This document shows, piece by piece, positions 29,349 through 38,025 of a DNA stretch of 64,000 bases. The DNA comes from Tectiglobus diatomicola (GTDB lineage Bacteria; Pseudomonadota; Alphaproteobacteria; Rhizobiales; Hyphomicrobiaceae), in assembly GCA_039583345.1 (NCBI GenBank), contig JAZDSJ010000004.1, positions 47,128 through 111,127 of the forward strand. The letters are read 5' to 3'. The notes below the pieces were generated by a model. That model worked only from the letters and a program-made list of their open reading frames with translations. It was not told where the DNA came from and did not search any database. Made by a program: the position numbers and the translations under genes. Within the stretch, counting starts at the first letter, position 1; every line of letters starts with the position of its first letter.

Positions 29349-29573
29349 TTAACCAAATAACATGATCAACGCAACTAACAGACCAAACAACCCTGTCGCT
29401 TCCGCAAGAGCAAAGCCAATTAAAAGAGTTGTAAATTGACCTGGTGCCGCAGATGGATTACGTAATGCGCCGGTTAAGTAACTACTAAAAATATTACCAA
29501 TACTGAGACCAGCACCTATTAAGGCAAAGCTCGCCATTCCAGCACCAATAAATTTAGCTGCTTCTGAATCCAT
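29349..29573 (-). CDS. atpE: ATP synthase Fo subunit c
   Basis: Proteolipid that forms the rotating c-ring. The 74-residue product has two membrane helices joined by the polar loop LRNPSAAPGQ (R38-N39-P40), and the proton-carrying glutamate at 58 in FALAEATGLFGLLVALIMLF. The first helix GAGLSIGNIFSSY lacks the extra ligands of sodium-type rings, so proton coupling is expected. A CTCCTTT complement (AAAGGAG) precedes the ATG. Intact and of normal length. Confidence 0.96.
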   Translation of the reverse strand: MDSEAAKFIGAGMASFALIGAGLSIGNIFSSYLTGALRNPSAAPGQFTTLLIGFALAEATGLFGLLVALIMLFG

Positions 29574-29661
29574 AATTATCTCCTTTTGTGCAACAGTTCA
29601 GAACTCGAGGTTTAGCTAGTAAAACAAACGTTATTCACAATACTACTGTAACTAAAGTACA

Positions 29662-30399
29662 CTAGTGTTCGTGCATATTAACAGCATCATTAAGATAAAT
29701 ACAGGTAAGTACAGAAAATATAAATGCCTGAAGAAATGCTACTAGAACTTCTAAAGCGGTGAAAGCGACGGTGGCAACCAACGGTACAAAACCATATACT
29801 CCCAAGCTAACTATGAATCCCGCAAAGACTTTTAGCATTATATGGCCTGCCATCATATTGGCAAACAAACGTACTGACAAACTTATAGGACGAAATAAGT
29901 AAGATACTATCTCTATAGGCACAATAAGTAAAAGCAATACTGCAGGTACTCCCTCAGGGGCAAACAACTTAACGTATCCTAACCCATGACGCAAAAAACC
30001 TATGACAGTTACAGTTGTTATAACGAATGCGGCCAAGGCGAAGGTCACTGCGATATGACTAGTAACCGTGAATGAATAAGGAAGTAGCCCAAGCATATTA
30101 CACGAAAGAATAAACATGAAGAGAGAAAATACTAGAGGTAAATATTTTATACCTTCTTTGCCTACGTTATCACGAAGCATGCCAGCTATAAACTCATAGC
30201 TAAGTTCAGCAATAGACTGCAGCCGCGTTGGAACAAGTGATCGACTCGTCATAGCAACATTTAAAAAACCCACCACTACTATCACGGCTGTTACCATAAA
30301 CAATGATGAATTAGTAAACGATGCGTCTATGCCATATACGTCAAGTTCTACGTAACGCTTAATCTGGAACTGACTCATCGGATTATCAGCCACGTTCAT
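29662..30399 (-). CDS. atpB: ATP synthase Fo subunit a
   Basis: Membrane stator subunit carrying the proton half-channels. The 245-residue product has about six hydrophobic helices and the essential arginine at 177 in PISLSVRLFANMMAGH, with the usual NMLGLLPYSFTVTSHI segment before it. The ATG at 30399 is directly preceded by GGGGGA, which is too close; GTG at 30393 would be better spaced, so the true start may be two codons in. It follows atpI by 19 bp. Confidence 0.95.
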   Translation of the reverse strand: MNVADNPMSQFQIKRYVELDVYGIDASFTNSSLFMVTAVIVVVGFLNVAMTSRSLVPTRLQSIAELSYEFIAGMLRDNVGKEGIKYLPLVFSLFMFILSCNMLGLLPYSFTVTSHIAVTFALAAFVITTVTVIGFLRHGLGYVKLFAPEGVPAVLLLLIVPIEIVSYLFRPISLSVRLFANMMAGHIMLKVFAGFIVSLGVYGFVPLVATVAFTALEVLVAFLQAFIFSVLTCIYLNDAVNMHEH

Positions 30400-30418
30400 T
30401 CCCCCATAACCAATAGTT

Positions 30419-30802
30419 TCAAGTCTTAGAGACTTTATTTTTGTTACAATCGACGCAAGCGATATTTTTTTGTAAATGTGCCTCTTTTTGTATACGCTTT
30501 GCTATTCGAATAACATTGGACATTCCAGCTACAAAACCAATAATTATACAACCAATCAAGAACCAAGGACCTGATGTATTGAAATAGTCATCTAGACTTA
30601 GTCCAATATAAAGACCAACACCTACACCAACTACCAATTCTAGGGCTATTTTAAAACCCTGAGACGAGGTTTTCTCATGAGCTAGGTTCAACTTAGATTT
30701 AGGCGTATCGGCCTCAGTAACTAGCCTCTTATGCGCTTCAATCCTAAGCCCAAGTTCATAAGAACGTTTCATGAAGCTTTTTTTATCCTCAGAGTTTAAC
30801 AA
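30419..30802 (-). CDS. atpI: ATP synthase accessory protein AtpI/AtpZ-like
   Basis: A 127-residue small membrane protein of the F0F1-associated AtpI/AtpZ type, first gene of the Fo operon. It has a polar N-terminus, then two membrane helices (IALELVVGVGVGLYIGLSL near 51-69 and WFLIGCIIIGFVAGMSNVIRIA near 78-99) with the family DDYFNTSGP turn between them, and a basic tail. AtpI assists c-ring assembly or magnesium entry; the exact role differs between lineages. A good promoter lies about 80 bases upstream. Confidence 0.88.
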   Translation of the reverse strand: MLNSEDKKSFMKRSYELGLRIEAHKRLVTEADTPKSKLNLAHEKTSSQGFKIALELVVGVGVGLYIGLSLDDYFNTSGPWFLIGCIIIGFVAGMSNVIRIAKRIQKEAHLQKNIACVDCNKNKVSKT

Positions 30803-30889
30803 AGTACACCTAAATATCCGAGTGATAATTGCAATAATTAATTAGCATTTCAAAACACGTCGAATAAAATATGCCGTGCAATTTTCAAA

Positions 30890-30918
30890 ATGCTAAAAGC
30901 GACAGCGCAAGGTGTCAA
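30890..30918 (-). promoter_or_regulatory. Promoter of the atpI-B-E-F'-F operon
   Basis: On the minus strand a perfect CTTGACA (-35 TTGACA, 30913-30918) is followed after exactly 17 bases by TAGCAT (-10, 30890-30895). This matches the alphaproteobacterial housekeeping pattern. Transcription would start near 30882, leaving a leader of about 80 bases before atpI. This is the best promoter seen in the window. Confidence 0.75.
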
Positions 30919-31900
30919 GCCAGTGCTGTACGTTGTGTATCTTTAAAATCTATGGCGAAAGAGCGCAGTAGCTTAAAACTACCTAAACAACAAATTATGT
31001 CTCGATCACTCAGCGTGTCAGAGTATAGAGTGCAAAATTTATATCTTACGTCTAAGTTACGATTTAAGAAAAAATTATTAGCGATTAAGAACTAATCTTC
31101 AAACTAATTAAAAACAATACGAAATTAAATTACCTATAAGTAGGGGAATGTAGATATTTCTAGTTTAAATTTTTATTGATCTGTATACCATTAATATTTG
31201 AAGTTTCTTTAAACTGAAATCTTTTATGTTTAAATTAATAAAGCAAGGTATGTATACCAGATTTAATTTGAAGCAATCATTAATATTAGCTCCAGAAAAT
31301 TACCGTTCTGCATCAAAAGTAAATTAAATTTACATACATGTATGTAATAGCTTTAATTAGAAAACTTGACTATTGTTTAAAACTTTTTTTCACAACATAC
31401 GCTGGTAGGTGCTAGTTTTAATTGAGCTAATTTTCAAACTTCTATGTCTTCATCATTTTATATGTTAGTTAAATAAGAATTCTAATATTAATTTTGTAAG
31501 AATTTAAAAATTAAGTTCAATATTCCTAATACACGTAAAAAATCAAATTCCAGGTATTTGTTATGTGGAACACATCAAGAGTAATGTTGACATATATGCT
31601 ATCATACCGGATTAATAATTTATTCAATCATGATATCAAGGCATTTTTTATTAATAATGTTATATAAAAAGATACTTATGATAGATTTTCCATAACTTCA
31701 CAGATTTTAAATTTTATTTAGGTCATTTATAAGATAAAATTGAATTTAGAAATCAAAATATTGTAATATAGTTGTACATTGTTTTAAATCATTAGATTTA
31801 TGAAGTTAAGGCGTTATTACATTGTAAATAACCACTAATAACTAACAGATGTAATGAGTGACCCAAAGTTACAGTTATAAATTGCTTAGCAAAGCATACT
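30919..31900. other. Gene-poor region between atpI and the sodium channel gene
   Basis: About 1 kb. The first 150 bp (to roughly 31070) are less A/T-rich than the rest and contain an open frame of 74 codons on the plus strand from 30871, but this covers the atp promoter and has no family resemblance, so I do not call it. The remainder is very A/T-rich with no frame. Confidence 0.5.
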
Positions 31901-32782
31901 TTAATTACAACTTTTATTGCTAGAAGATATGAAGTCTTTTAGCTCTGTTAAATCTGCTTGTATTTTTATCAGTCTCTCATTGAGATGATCAACTTCGTAA
32001 CTATTAACAACATCATTGGATGCTACGTTTTTATCTACACTCTGCATTGAGTCTACAATTATTCCGATAAAAAGATTTAGAACCGCAAAACTTGTAATAA
32101 TTATAAATGGAACGAAAAATATCCAAGCATATGGAAAAATTTCCATTGTAGGCCTAACTATTCCCATCGACCAGCTTTCTAATGTCATAATTTGGAACAA
32201 TGTGTAGGCTGACGCACCAATTGTACCAAACCATTCTTGCATATTTGGATCAGTGTGGTTGCCAAACAATTTAGTAGTTAATACAGCTGATATGTAAAAG
32301 ATAAGCCCAAGAACACCTATCACGGATAACATACCGGGTATCGATTGACCAATAGCAGTAATCACGCGTCTTAAAGACGGTACGATAGACAGCAGTCGTA
32401 ATACTCTTAAAATCCTTAATGCACGCAATATAGATAAAGGCCCTGCTGATGGAAGCCAGGAAATAGTAATTATAACTAAATCAAATATATTCCAGCCTGA
32501 TTTGAAAAATTGAGATCTATAGCAATAAAACTTCAATATTAATTCAGCCGAAAATACTATTAGTATAAGCTTATCAAAAACATATATAATGCCGCCATAA
32601 TGTGCAGTTATAAATTCATTTGTTTCAAAACCGAGTGTAATAGCGTTTATTATAATTAGGGCAGTTATAAAATTGACAAAATTCAAGCTTTCTATGACTG
32701 CTATTATATATTTGCGATTTTCAGCTATATGCAACATTGGGTTAGGACGGACCATTAAATCTCTCTTTCTATCAAAGTTCAC
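31901..32782 (-). CDS. Voltage-gated sodium channel, bacterial NaChBac type
   Basis: A 293-residue single-domain ion channel that would assemble as a tetramer in the inner membrane. It has a voltage sensor S1-S4 (S4 with arginines at 120, 123, 126 and 129, ILRALRILRVLRLL), S5 (VIGVLGLIFYISAVL), a pore loop with selectivity filter TLESWSM at 200-206, the sodium-channel signature, and S6 ending VLNLFIGIIVDSM. The C-terminus from about 262 is a predicted coiled coil (VDHLNERLIKIQADLTELKDF), as in NavMs and NavAb. The start is GTG 32782 with AGAAGG upstream; ATG 32755 is an alternative. No neighbour within 1 kb. In free-living marine and alkaliphilic bacteria such channels serve sodium entry for motility or pH balance; here the purpose is unknown. 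Confidence 0.93.
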   Translation of the reverse strand: MNFDRKRDLMVRPNPMLHIAENRKYIIAVIESLNFVNFITALIIINAITLGFETNEFITAHYGGIIYVFDKLILIVFSAELILKFYCYRSQFFKSGWNIFDLVIITISWLPSAGPLSILRALRILRVLRLLSIVPSLRRVITAIGQSIPGMLSVIGVLGLIFYISAVLTTKLFGNHTDPNMQEWFGTIGASAYTLFQIMTLESWSMGIVRPTMEIFPYAWIFFVPFIIITSFAVLNLFIGIIVDSMQSVDKNVASNDVVNSYEVDHLNERLIKIQADLTELKDFISSSNKSCN

Positions 32783-33718
32783 GAAAACAATTACCTTCTA
32801 ACAAAGTGAGATTGACATAATTATTTGTTATATAAAAATCTGATATTAGCCTAAACTTACTTGTTAGTGACATAACTTTACTTTGCTTGTACGATTACTA
32901 GTATGTGGTTTGTAATTTGATGCAATCTATCAAATTATAAACTTATTTACATAAATATCTTTCTCTAAGCTAATCCCTAAAGTTTCTAAATTCACTTTTA
33001 TTAGCTATCTTTTTAAAACTAAAGTTTCTAAAGGTGTATCCGGTACTTTCGCAGAAATTACGTTTTACTTGATTTCTAAGGTCCTACAGCCATCTATAAA
33101 AACGATAAAATCAGGTAATATGAGTTTATAATAGGTATCTTTTTCTTGGTTAGATAATTGTCCCTAGTTTTCAACTTTAATTTCATCAACCTGAAATCTT
33201 AAAAAGATATGTCGAAACACATACAGTCTTTACTTTTCAGATATCATTAGCAAGTTAGATTAATTCAACCCAAAAGGTAGCTGATTTAGGATATCGTGGT
33301 ATAGTTAGGGCTGGTTAGTTTTGATAATAGTTTGCATTTAAACTACCCGATTGACTTTATGAAAAGTTTGGTTACGTTTTGCTGAATCTCAGTTATGATT
33401 TAGGCTCTAGATACCTGTAGTGAAAGTTAAGGTGCTGTATTCAAAATATCTGTATGGATCGGTTATATTTAAAACACCATAAAGATGGAGTCTTATAAAC
33501 GCTTTATTCATACCACATCTACGTTGGTGCAGAACCGAAAGTTCCTAATATTTCGACTAAAATAGAATAAAAAACAAAAAAAAAGATACACCAGAGCTAT
33601 CAGCATCAATGCAGGTAGACAAATAAACTAGATAATATTCAAATTAGCCTCGTATGGATATGTTTATTATCTAATGTGAACTCCGTGTCAAAAAACTTTA
33701 TCGTTAACGACAGACTAT
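32783..33718. other. A/T-rich region, no gene seen
   Basis: About 930 bp between the sodium channel gene and the purN remnant. Stops occur in all frames and nothing could be assigned, though decayed sequence downstream of purN would lie here. Confidence 0.5.
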
Positions 33719-34106
33719 GCCACCCGCAACTAACCTAGAAGCAATTGGATAGATTTCATGCTTTAAATCCTAAACTCTTACAGACATGTTTAAGGTGTAT
33801 CTCGTTGTAAAACCGATATTGCACCTTGAGCAATCATTGGTCCGAAATCTAACTCTAAAGTTACGTAATGGAATGATGGGTATATATTTATGATACGCAT
33901 GAAGCCAGCCAAAGCGACGAGCAAAGCACCGTTATGTAACTCTGTATCAAACGCATTGTGATTTAGAAGAGTCATGTCATTCAAAACGCCGGTAGAACTA
34001 TCCTGATCCTTTGCTAAACCAAGACCTTTTGCATCGGAACGATTAGAAATTACATTCACAATTTCTGCGGGAAAAATCATTATCACATGCTGCTGCAGCT
34101 AAGACC
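33719..34106 (-). pseudogene. purN: Decayed phosphoribosylglycinamide formyltransferase
   Basis: Remnant of PurN (GAR transformylase, step 3 of purine synthesis). On the minus strand one frame reads AAACDNDFPAEIVNVISNRSD and later AFDTEL, LVALAGFMRI, NIYPSF, ELDFGPMIAQGA and VLQRDTP, all in PurN order. The gene is broken: the N-terminal SGRGSNLQ part is gone, about 15 residues are missing after the LAGFMR segment and about 35 between NIYPSF and ELDFGP, the catalytic NIHP is NIYP, and after RDTP the match shifts frame (TLNMSVRV, stop, DLKHEIYP, RLVAGG). The intact frame of 98 codons at 33790-34086 is therefore not a working gene. PurM, expected beside it, is also gone. Confidence 0.85.
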
Positions 34107-34738
34107 TTCATGCTACAATATAAATAATCTGTATTAGTTAGTGGTTTCTTGAAAAAATAGTAATAATCATGAAAATAAATCTTAGACAATTAACTCTTTA
34201 ATCTACGATAATTTATTTTGATATAATTAACCTCACTTGTAAGCTAACCTCAGATCTAAGCAATCAGTATAAATTACTTTGGTTATTTTCCGCAAACTTA
34301 CTAAACTAAATTAGACCGTTATTTAACCTTATTTGTGTAAAGCTTTAAGAAATTTTGTTAAATTATATTTGTGCATTTACCTATATGTGGTGAATAGTAG
34401 GTAATGAAGTAAAATGCCTATAACACATAGTTCTTATACTGTGTTACATAACAGTAGAATTTAGAGGTTACCTCGCCGTAGTCGCTATGAAATAAAGTCA
34501 ATACTAAATTAACATTAAGTAGATATAAGAACCGTTTTTTTTGAAAATATGATTTGTTAAATACACATATGTTTCATGAAGTAGCGGACTTATAAGTGAT
34601 GTATTTTTTGCAAATTACACTAATTCACTTAAGCAATGTAATTCTCAAATCTTTATGTAAATGATTTTGGTAACACGATTAAACCACTGAAATACTCATA
34701 ATTATTGGAATAAACAACTAAAATAAGCGAGCTAATGC
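34107..34738. other. Spacer where purM would be expected
   Basis: About 630 bp, A/T-rich. In related alphaproteobacteria purM-purN face away from DUF2066-perM-hdaA, so purM should lie here; at about 1,050 bp it would not fit and no PurM motif was found. A 7-bp inverted repeat TAACACA/TGTGTTA lies at 34421-34446. Confidence 0.5.
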
Positions 34739-35842
34739 ATGCAACTTTTACCAAGCTGCGTCACTGGCAGTGTAATATCTATCATTTTAGTTATTAATTT
34801 AACAGATTTAATCGCCAAGGCTAGTGATGTATATACCATTAAAAACCATACGGTTGAAGCAAAGGCTCAAAATGCAGTAACAGCGAAAAAAATTGCTATA
34901 AAGCAAGGTCGCATAACAGCTTTTCATTCCCTCCTCAAACGTATAATTCCTGTTACTTCATATAATAAAATGAGTGTATTTTCAAATATTGATCCAATTC
35001 CTTTAACTCGAAGTATCGTGGTACAATCCGAAAGTAGCTCCACAACACGCTACATTGCAAAATTAGACTTTTCGTTTTCACAATCTGCAGTACAAAATGA
35101 GTTAAGGCGCACCAAGGTGCCATATGTTGACATCATGGCACCACTTACAACTATTGTTCTAATATACAGCCCACCTTTACCTAATACGATAAAGGCCATG
35201 AGCGCTTCTAAGGGTAGGAAACTTTGGCACGAAACTTGGTCTGTCCTTGATCTGAAAAACTCTGTTACACCTCTAAAATTACATCTAGCTTCAGAAAAGA
35301 TTCAAGCTAAGATAATAAAAGGTTATAGGCACAAGGAACCTTCATTATACTCACTATTAAAAAAAACTTACAAAAACGAGAATGTGTTGATAGCTTATGC
35401 AAAGCCAAACTTGAAATTAAAGAGCTTAATTATTTCTTTGTTTGGACGTGATTCTTTAGGAAGTTTTTACCTCATACGAAAGTATAAACTAAACCAGAAT
35501 GATTTTAAACTCACACTACATTCAGCTGCAGTCATTTTACACGGTATTATCGAAGGACGCTGGAAGTTCACAAAAAAAGCTACTACGGCTAATAAAAAGA
35601 ATATTTTTTTAGATCAAGATATTAAGATTTGGGTTGAATTCAAAACTTTACCGCAGTGGCAGCGTCTACAAAAAATGCTCCGCGAACTGCCAGGAATGAT
35701 ATCCATTAAAACTAGTGGACTATCAACAAACGGTGCGAATGTACAACTTCATTATTCTGGTAGTGTCAATGAATTACAAAACATGCTAACACGACATGGT
35801 AAATCTCTCAGATTTGATCAAAATGGTTGGATTTTACGATAG
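34739..35842 (+). CDS. DUF2066 domain-containing exported protein
   Basis: A 367-residue protein of the DUF2066 family, function unknown, common in alphaproteobacteria just upstream of perM and hdaA. It begins with a signal-like segment (VTGSVISIILVINLTDLIAKASD, residues 8-30) and the family opening YTIKNHTVEAKAQNAVTAKKIAIKQGRITAF. The C-terminal half has a LDQDIKIWVEFKTLPQWQRLQK segment. It is more basic and Lys-rich than usual, which fits the A/T drift of this genome. The AI-2E-type transporter follows after 171 bp in the same direction. Confidence 0.82.
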   Translation: MQLLPSCVTGSVISIILVINLTDLIAKASDVYTIKNHTVEAKAQNAVTAKKIAIKQGRITAFHSLLKRIIPVTSYNKMSVFSNIDPIPLTRSIVVQSESSSTTRYIAKLDFSFSQSAVQNELRRTKVPYVDIMAPLTTIVLIYSPPLPNTIKAMSASKGRKLWHETWSVLDLKNSVTPLKLHLASEKIQAKIIKGYRHKEPSLYSLLKKTYKNENVLIAYAKPNLKLKSLIISLFGRDSLGSFYLIRKYKLNQNDFKLTLHSAAVILHGIIEGRWKFTKKATTANKKNIFLDQDIKIWVEFKTLPQWQRLQKMLRELPGMISIKTSGLSTNGANVQLHYSGSVNELQNMLTRHGKSLRFDQNGWILR

Positions 35843-36013
35843 AATTTTGCAGCTAACAATTTATTTACAGAAAAGGTTTATACAAAATAGTAGGTTAAGT
35901 TGTATACAAGTCACAAATAATTTTTATGAAGAGCAAAAAATTAATATGTCCTGCAGAAAAAAGTTGGCTTTACACACATTCGATTATAACAATAATAACT
36001 TAAAGAATACAGC

Positions 36014-37144
36014 GTGATGAACAAAACATCCGCGCAAACAAACAAACAACAGCAACATCAAGTTTTGTTTTGGTTAATAGTGGCAGTTTCGATAACATTA
36101 GCGATACTTGCTTTACAAGAAATTTTATTACCATTTGTTACAGGAAGCATACTAGCATATGCTTTAAACCCAGTTGCAGATCGTCTTGAACGGTTAGGTA
36201 TTGGGCGTACTGCGGCGTCAGCTATTGTTGTTTGCCTATTATTCATCGCATTTGCTGCTATAGTAATTATTCTTGTACCACTTCTCATTCAGCAAACACA
36301 GCAAGTAGTAGAGTCCTTACCAAGTGACATCGAAAGCATTAAACCAACGGTTCAGGATTGGTTGCGGAACAAACTTGGTAATCATTTTGAGGCTGGGCAA
36401 AATAGCTTAGAGCAAATAATTAAAGAAATACGAAAAAATTGGGCGGGTTTGATCGGGCAAATTGCACATGGAGTCTGGAATGGGGGTTGGGCAATTCTTG
36501 ATCTATTAGCAATAACTTTAATAACACCGGTTGTAGTTTTTTACTTACTTGTTGACTGGCCACATATTATTAAGCACATGAGCAATTGTCTCCCACGCGA
36601 CCATGAAGCTAAAATATGTAAGGTCTTTAGCAGTATTGATAGCGTATTAGCCGCCTTTATCCGAGGCCAAGGACTTGTGTGTCTCATATTGGGTCTTTTT
36701 TACACAACCTGTCTAACGTTAGTAGGTCTACGTTACGGTTTATTGATAGGTATAGTAACTGGCATACTCTCTTTTATTCCCATTGTCGGTTCGACTATAG
36801 GCTTTCTTACTGCTTCACTTCTTGGTATCATTCAAGGCTGGCCTGACCCTACACTACTAATGATGGTCTTTGCAATATTTGCTACCGGTCAAATCATGGA
36901 CTCATGTGTGCTAGCGCCACGAATCATAGGTCGTACTGTAGGGCTTCATCCAGTCACTATAATTTTTGCACTTTTTATCTTTAGCTACTTTTACGGTTTT
37001 GTTGGAACCATAGTTGCTGTACCAATATCGGCTGTTATTGGAGTTATACTTAGGTTTGGATTAGAGATTTATTTATCAAGTTCCATTTATAAAGGTCAGA
37101 GTGGTGATGCTGAAAAAAGGATAAAAACACCAATTGAATATTAA
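36014..37144 (+). CDS. AI-2E family transporter (PerM-like permease)
   Basis: A 376-residue inner-membrane protein of the AI-2E exporter / PerM family with about eight helices. Typical segments are EILLPFVTGSILAYALNPVADRLERLG near 35-60, DLLAITLITPVVVFYLLVDW near 163-182, GQGLVCLILGLFYTTCLTLVGLRYGLLIGIVTGILSFIPIVGS near 217-260, and HPVTIIFALFIFSYFYGFVGTIVAVPISAVIGVILR near the end. Substrates differ between members and are unknown here. It precedes hdaA by 15 bp, so the two form an operon. Intact. Confidence 0.9.
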   Translation: MMNKTSAQTNKQQQHQVLFWLIVAVSITLAILALQEILLPFVTGSILAYALNPVADRLERLGIGRTAASAIVVCLLFIAFAAIVIILVPLLIQQTQQVVESLPSDIESIKPTVQDWLRNKLGNHFEAGQNSLEQIIKEIRKNWAGLIGQIAHGVWNGGWAILDLLAITLITPVVVFYLLVDWPHIIKHMSNCLPRDHEAKICKVFSSIDSVLAAFIRGQGLVCLILGLFYTTCLTLVGLRYGLLIGIVTGILSFIPIVGSTIGFLTASLLGIIQGWPDPTLLMMVFAIFATGQIMDSCVLAPRIIGRTVGLHPVTIIFALFIFSYFYGFVGTIVAVPISAVIGVILRFGLEIYLSSSIYKGQSGDAEKRIKTPIEY

Positions 37145-37159
37145 AGAGGGCTTGATTTT

Positions 37160-37837
37160 ATGCCTGATCAACTAACTTTAGACCTGCCGCACTTTGTAGC
37201 TCAAGATGCCGAAGACTTTCTAATAAGTACATCTAATAAAGTAGCAGTTGATATAGTTGACTGCTGGCCTGATTGGCCAGCATCTTCAGTGCTCATTTGC
37301 GGTCAACAAAGCGTTGGAAAGAGTCACCTTGTTAATATGTGGAAAACAAGAAGTAAGGCTAATATAATACTTGCTTCCCAATTAGATGAGAATGCAGCTG
37401 GAGTATTAGAACCTGGAAAGCCTGTAGCTGTTGAAGACCTTCATGATGGAATTGCAAGTGAGAAAGCTTTATTCTTTCTAATGAATATGGCACGTGAACA
37501 TAATAGTACTTTACTTATTACATCACGCCAACTTCCTGGTGAACTTTGTATAAAACTCCCTGATCTGAAATCACGACTTCGAGCAATACCCGTAGCTAAA
37601 ATTTTACTACCCGATGATTTACTTCTACAAAGTTTGCTTATTAAACTTTTTCAAGATCGTCAATTAATCGTAAAACCAGCAATCATTAAAGCTATCATGA
37701 CCCGTATAGAACGATCCGCACAGGCAGCTAGTCAAATTGTCGCAGAAATTGACCGTCTGGCGTTATCAACACGACGGCAAGTGACGTGCACACTGGTTGT
37801 TGAGGCTGTAAAAAAGGTTTTTCCAAAACATAACTGA
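37160..37837 (+). CDS. hdaA: DnaA regulatory inactivator Hda/HdaA
   Basis: AAA+ protein that stimulates ATP hydrolysis by DnaA after initiation, working with the sliding clamp. The 225-residue product begins MPDQLTLDLPHF, where QLTLDLP is the clamp-binding motif, then a P-loop GQQSVGKS near 48-55, the Walker B-like VEDLHDG, a sensor segment LLITSRQLPGEL, and a short C-terminal domain with box VII-like LKSRLRAIPV. Length fits Hda, not DnaA. GAGGG lies 9 bases before the ATG. Cotranscribed with the permease upstream; ppk follows after 188 bp. Confidence 0.92.
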   Translation: MPDQLTLDLPHFVAQDAEDFLISTSNKVAVDIVDCWPDWPASSVLICGQQSVGKSHLVNMWKTRSKANIILASQLDENAAGVLEPGKPVAVEDLHDGIASEKALFFLMNMAREHNSTLLITSRQLPGELCIKLPDLKSRLRAIPVAKILLPDDLLLQSLLIKLFQDRQLIVKPAIIKAIMTRIERSAQAASQIVAEIDRLALSTRRQVTCTLVVEAVKKVFPKHN

Positions 37838-38025
37838 AGCTTTTGTCTTTCTGATAATTATTCAGATATCGAAGAATTTACGAGATAACAATCCGCTATT
37901 AAATTTAAGGCCTGTGCGGACCTACAGCCTTAAACTTTGAATAATAGAGCAAAATTTAAATTCTGTAATAAAATAATAATTTTAATGGCTAAGACGAGAG
38001 CCAAGAATTAATAGAAGATAGAAAT

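Noticed and set aside
30871..31095. Plus-strand frame of 74 codons upstream of the atp operon
   Set aside because: No family resemblance or ribosome site, and it covers the clear atpI promoter on the other strand.
33790..34086. Minus-strand frame of 98 codons as a small hypothetical gene
   Set aside because: It is the middle of a broken purN, with deletions, an altered catalytic residue and lost ends.
34421..34446. 7-bp inverted repeat TAACACA/TGTGTTA
   Set aside because: Short, A/T-rich and far from any gene start; expected by chance in such sequence.
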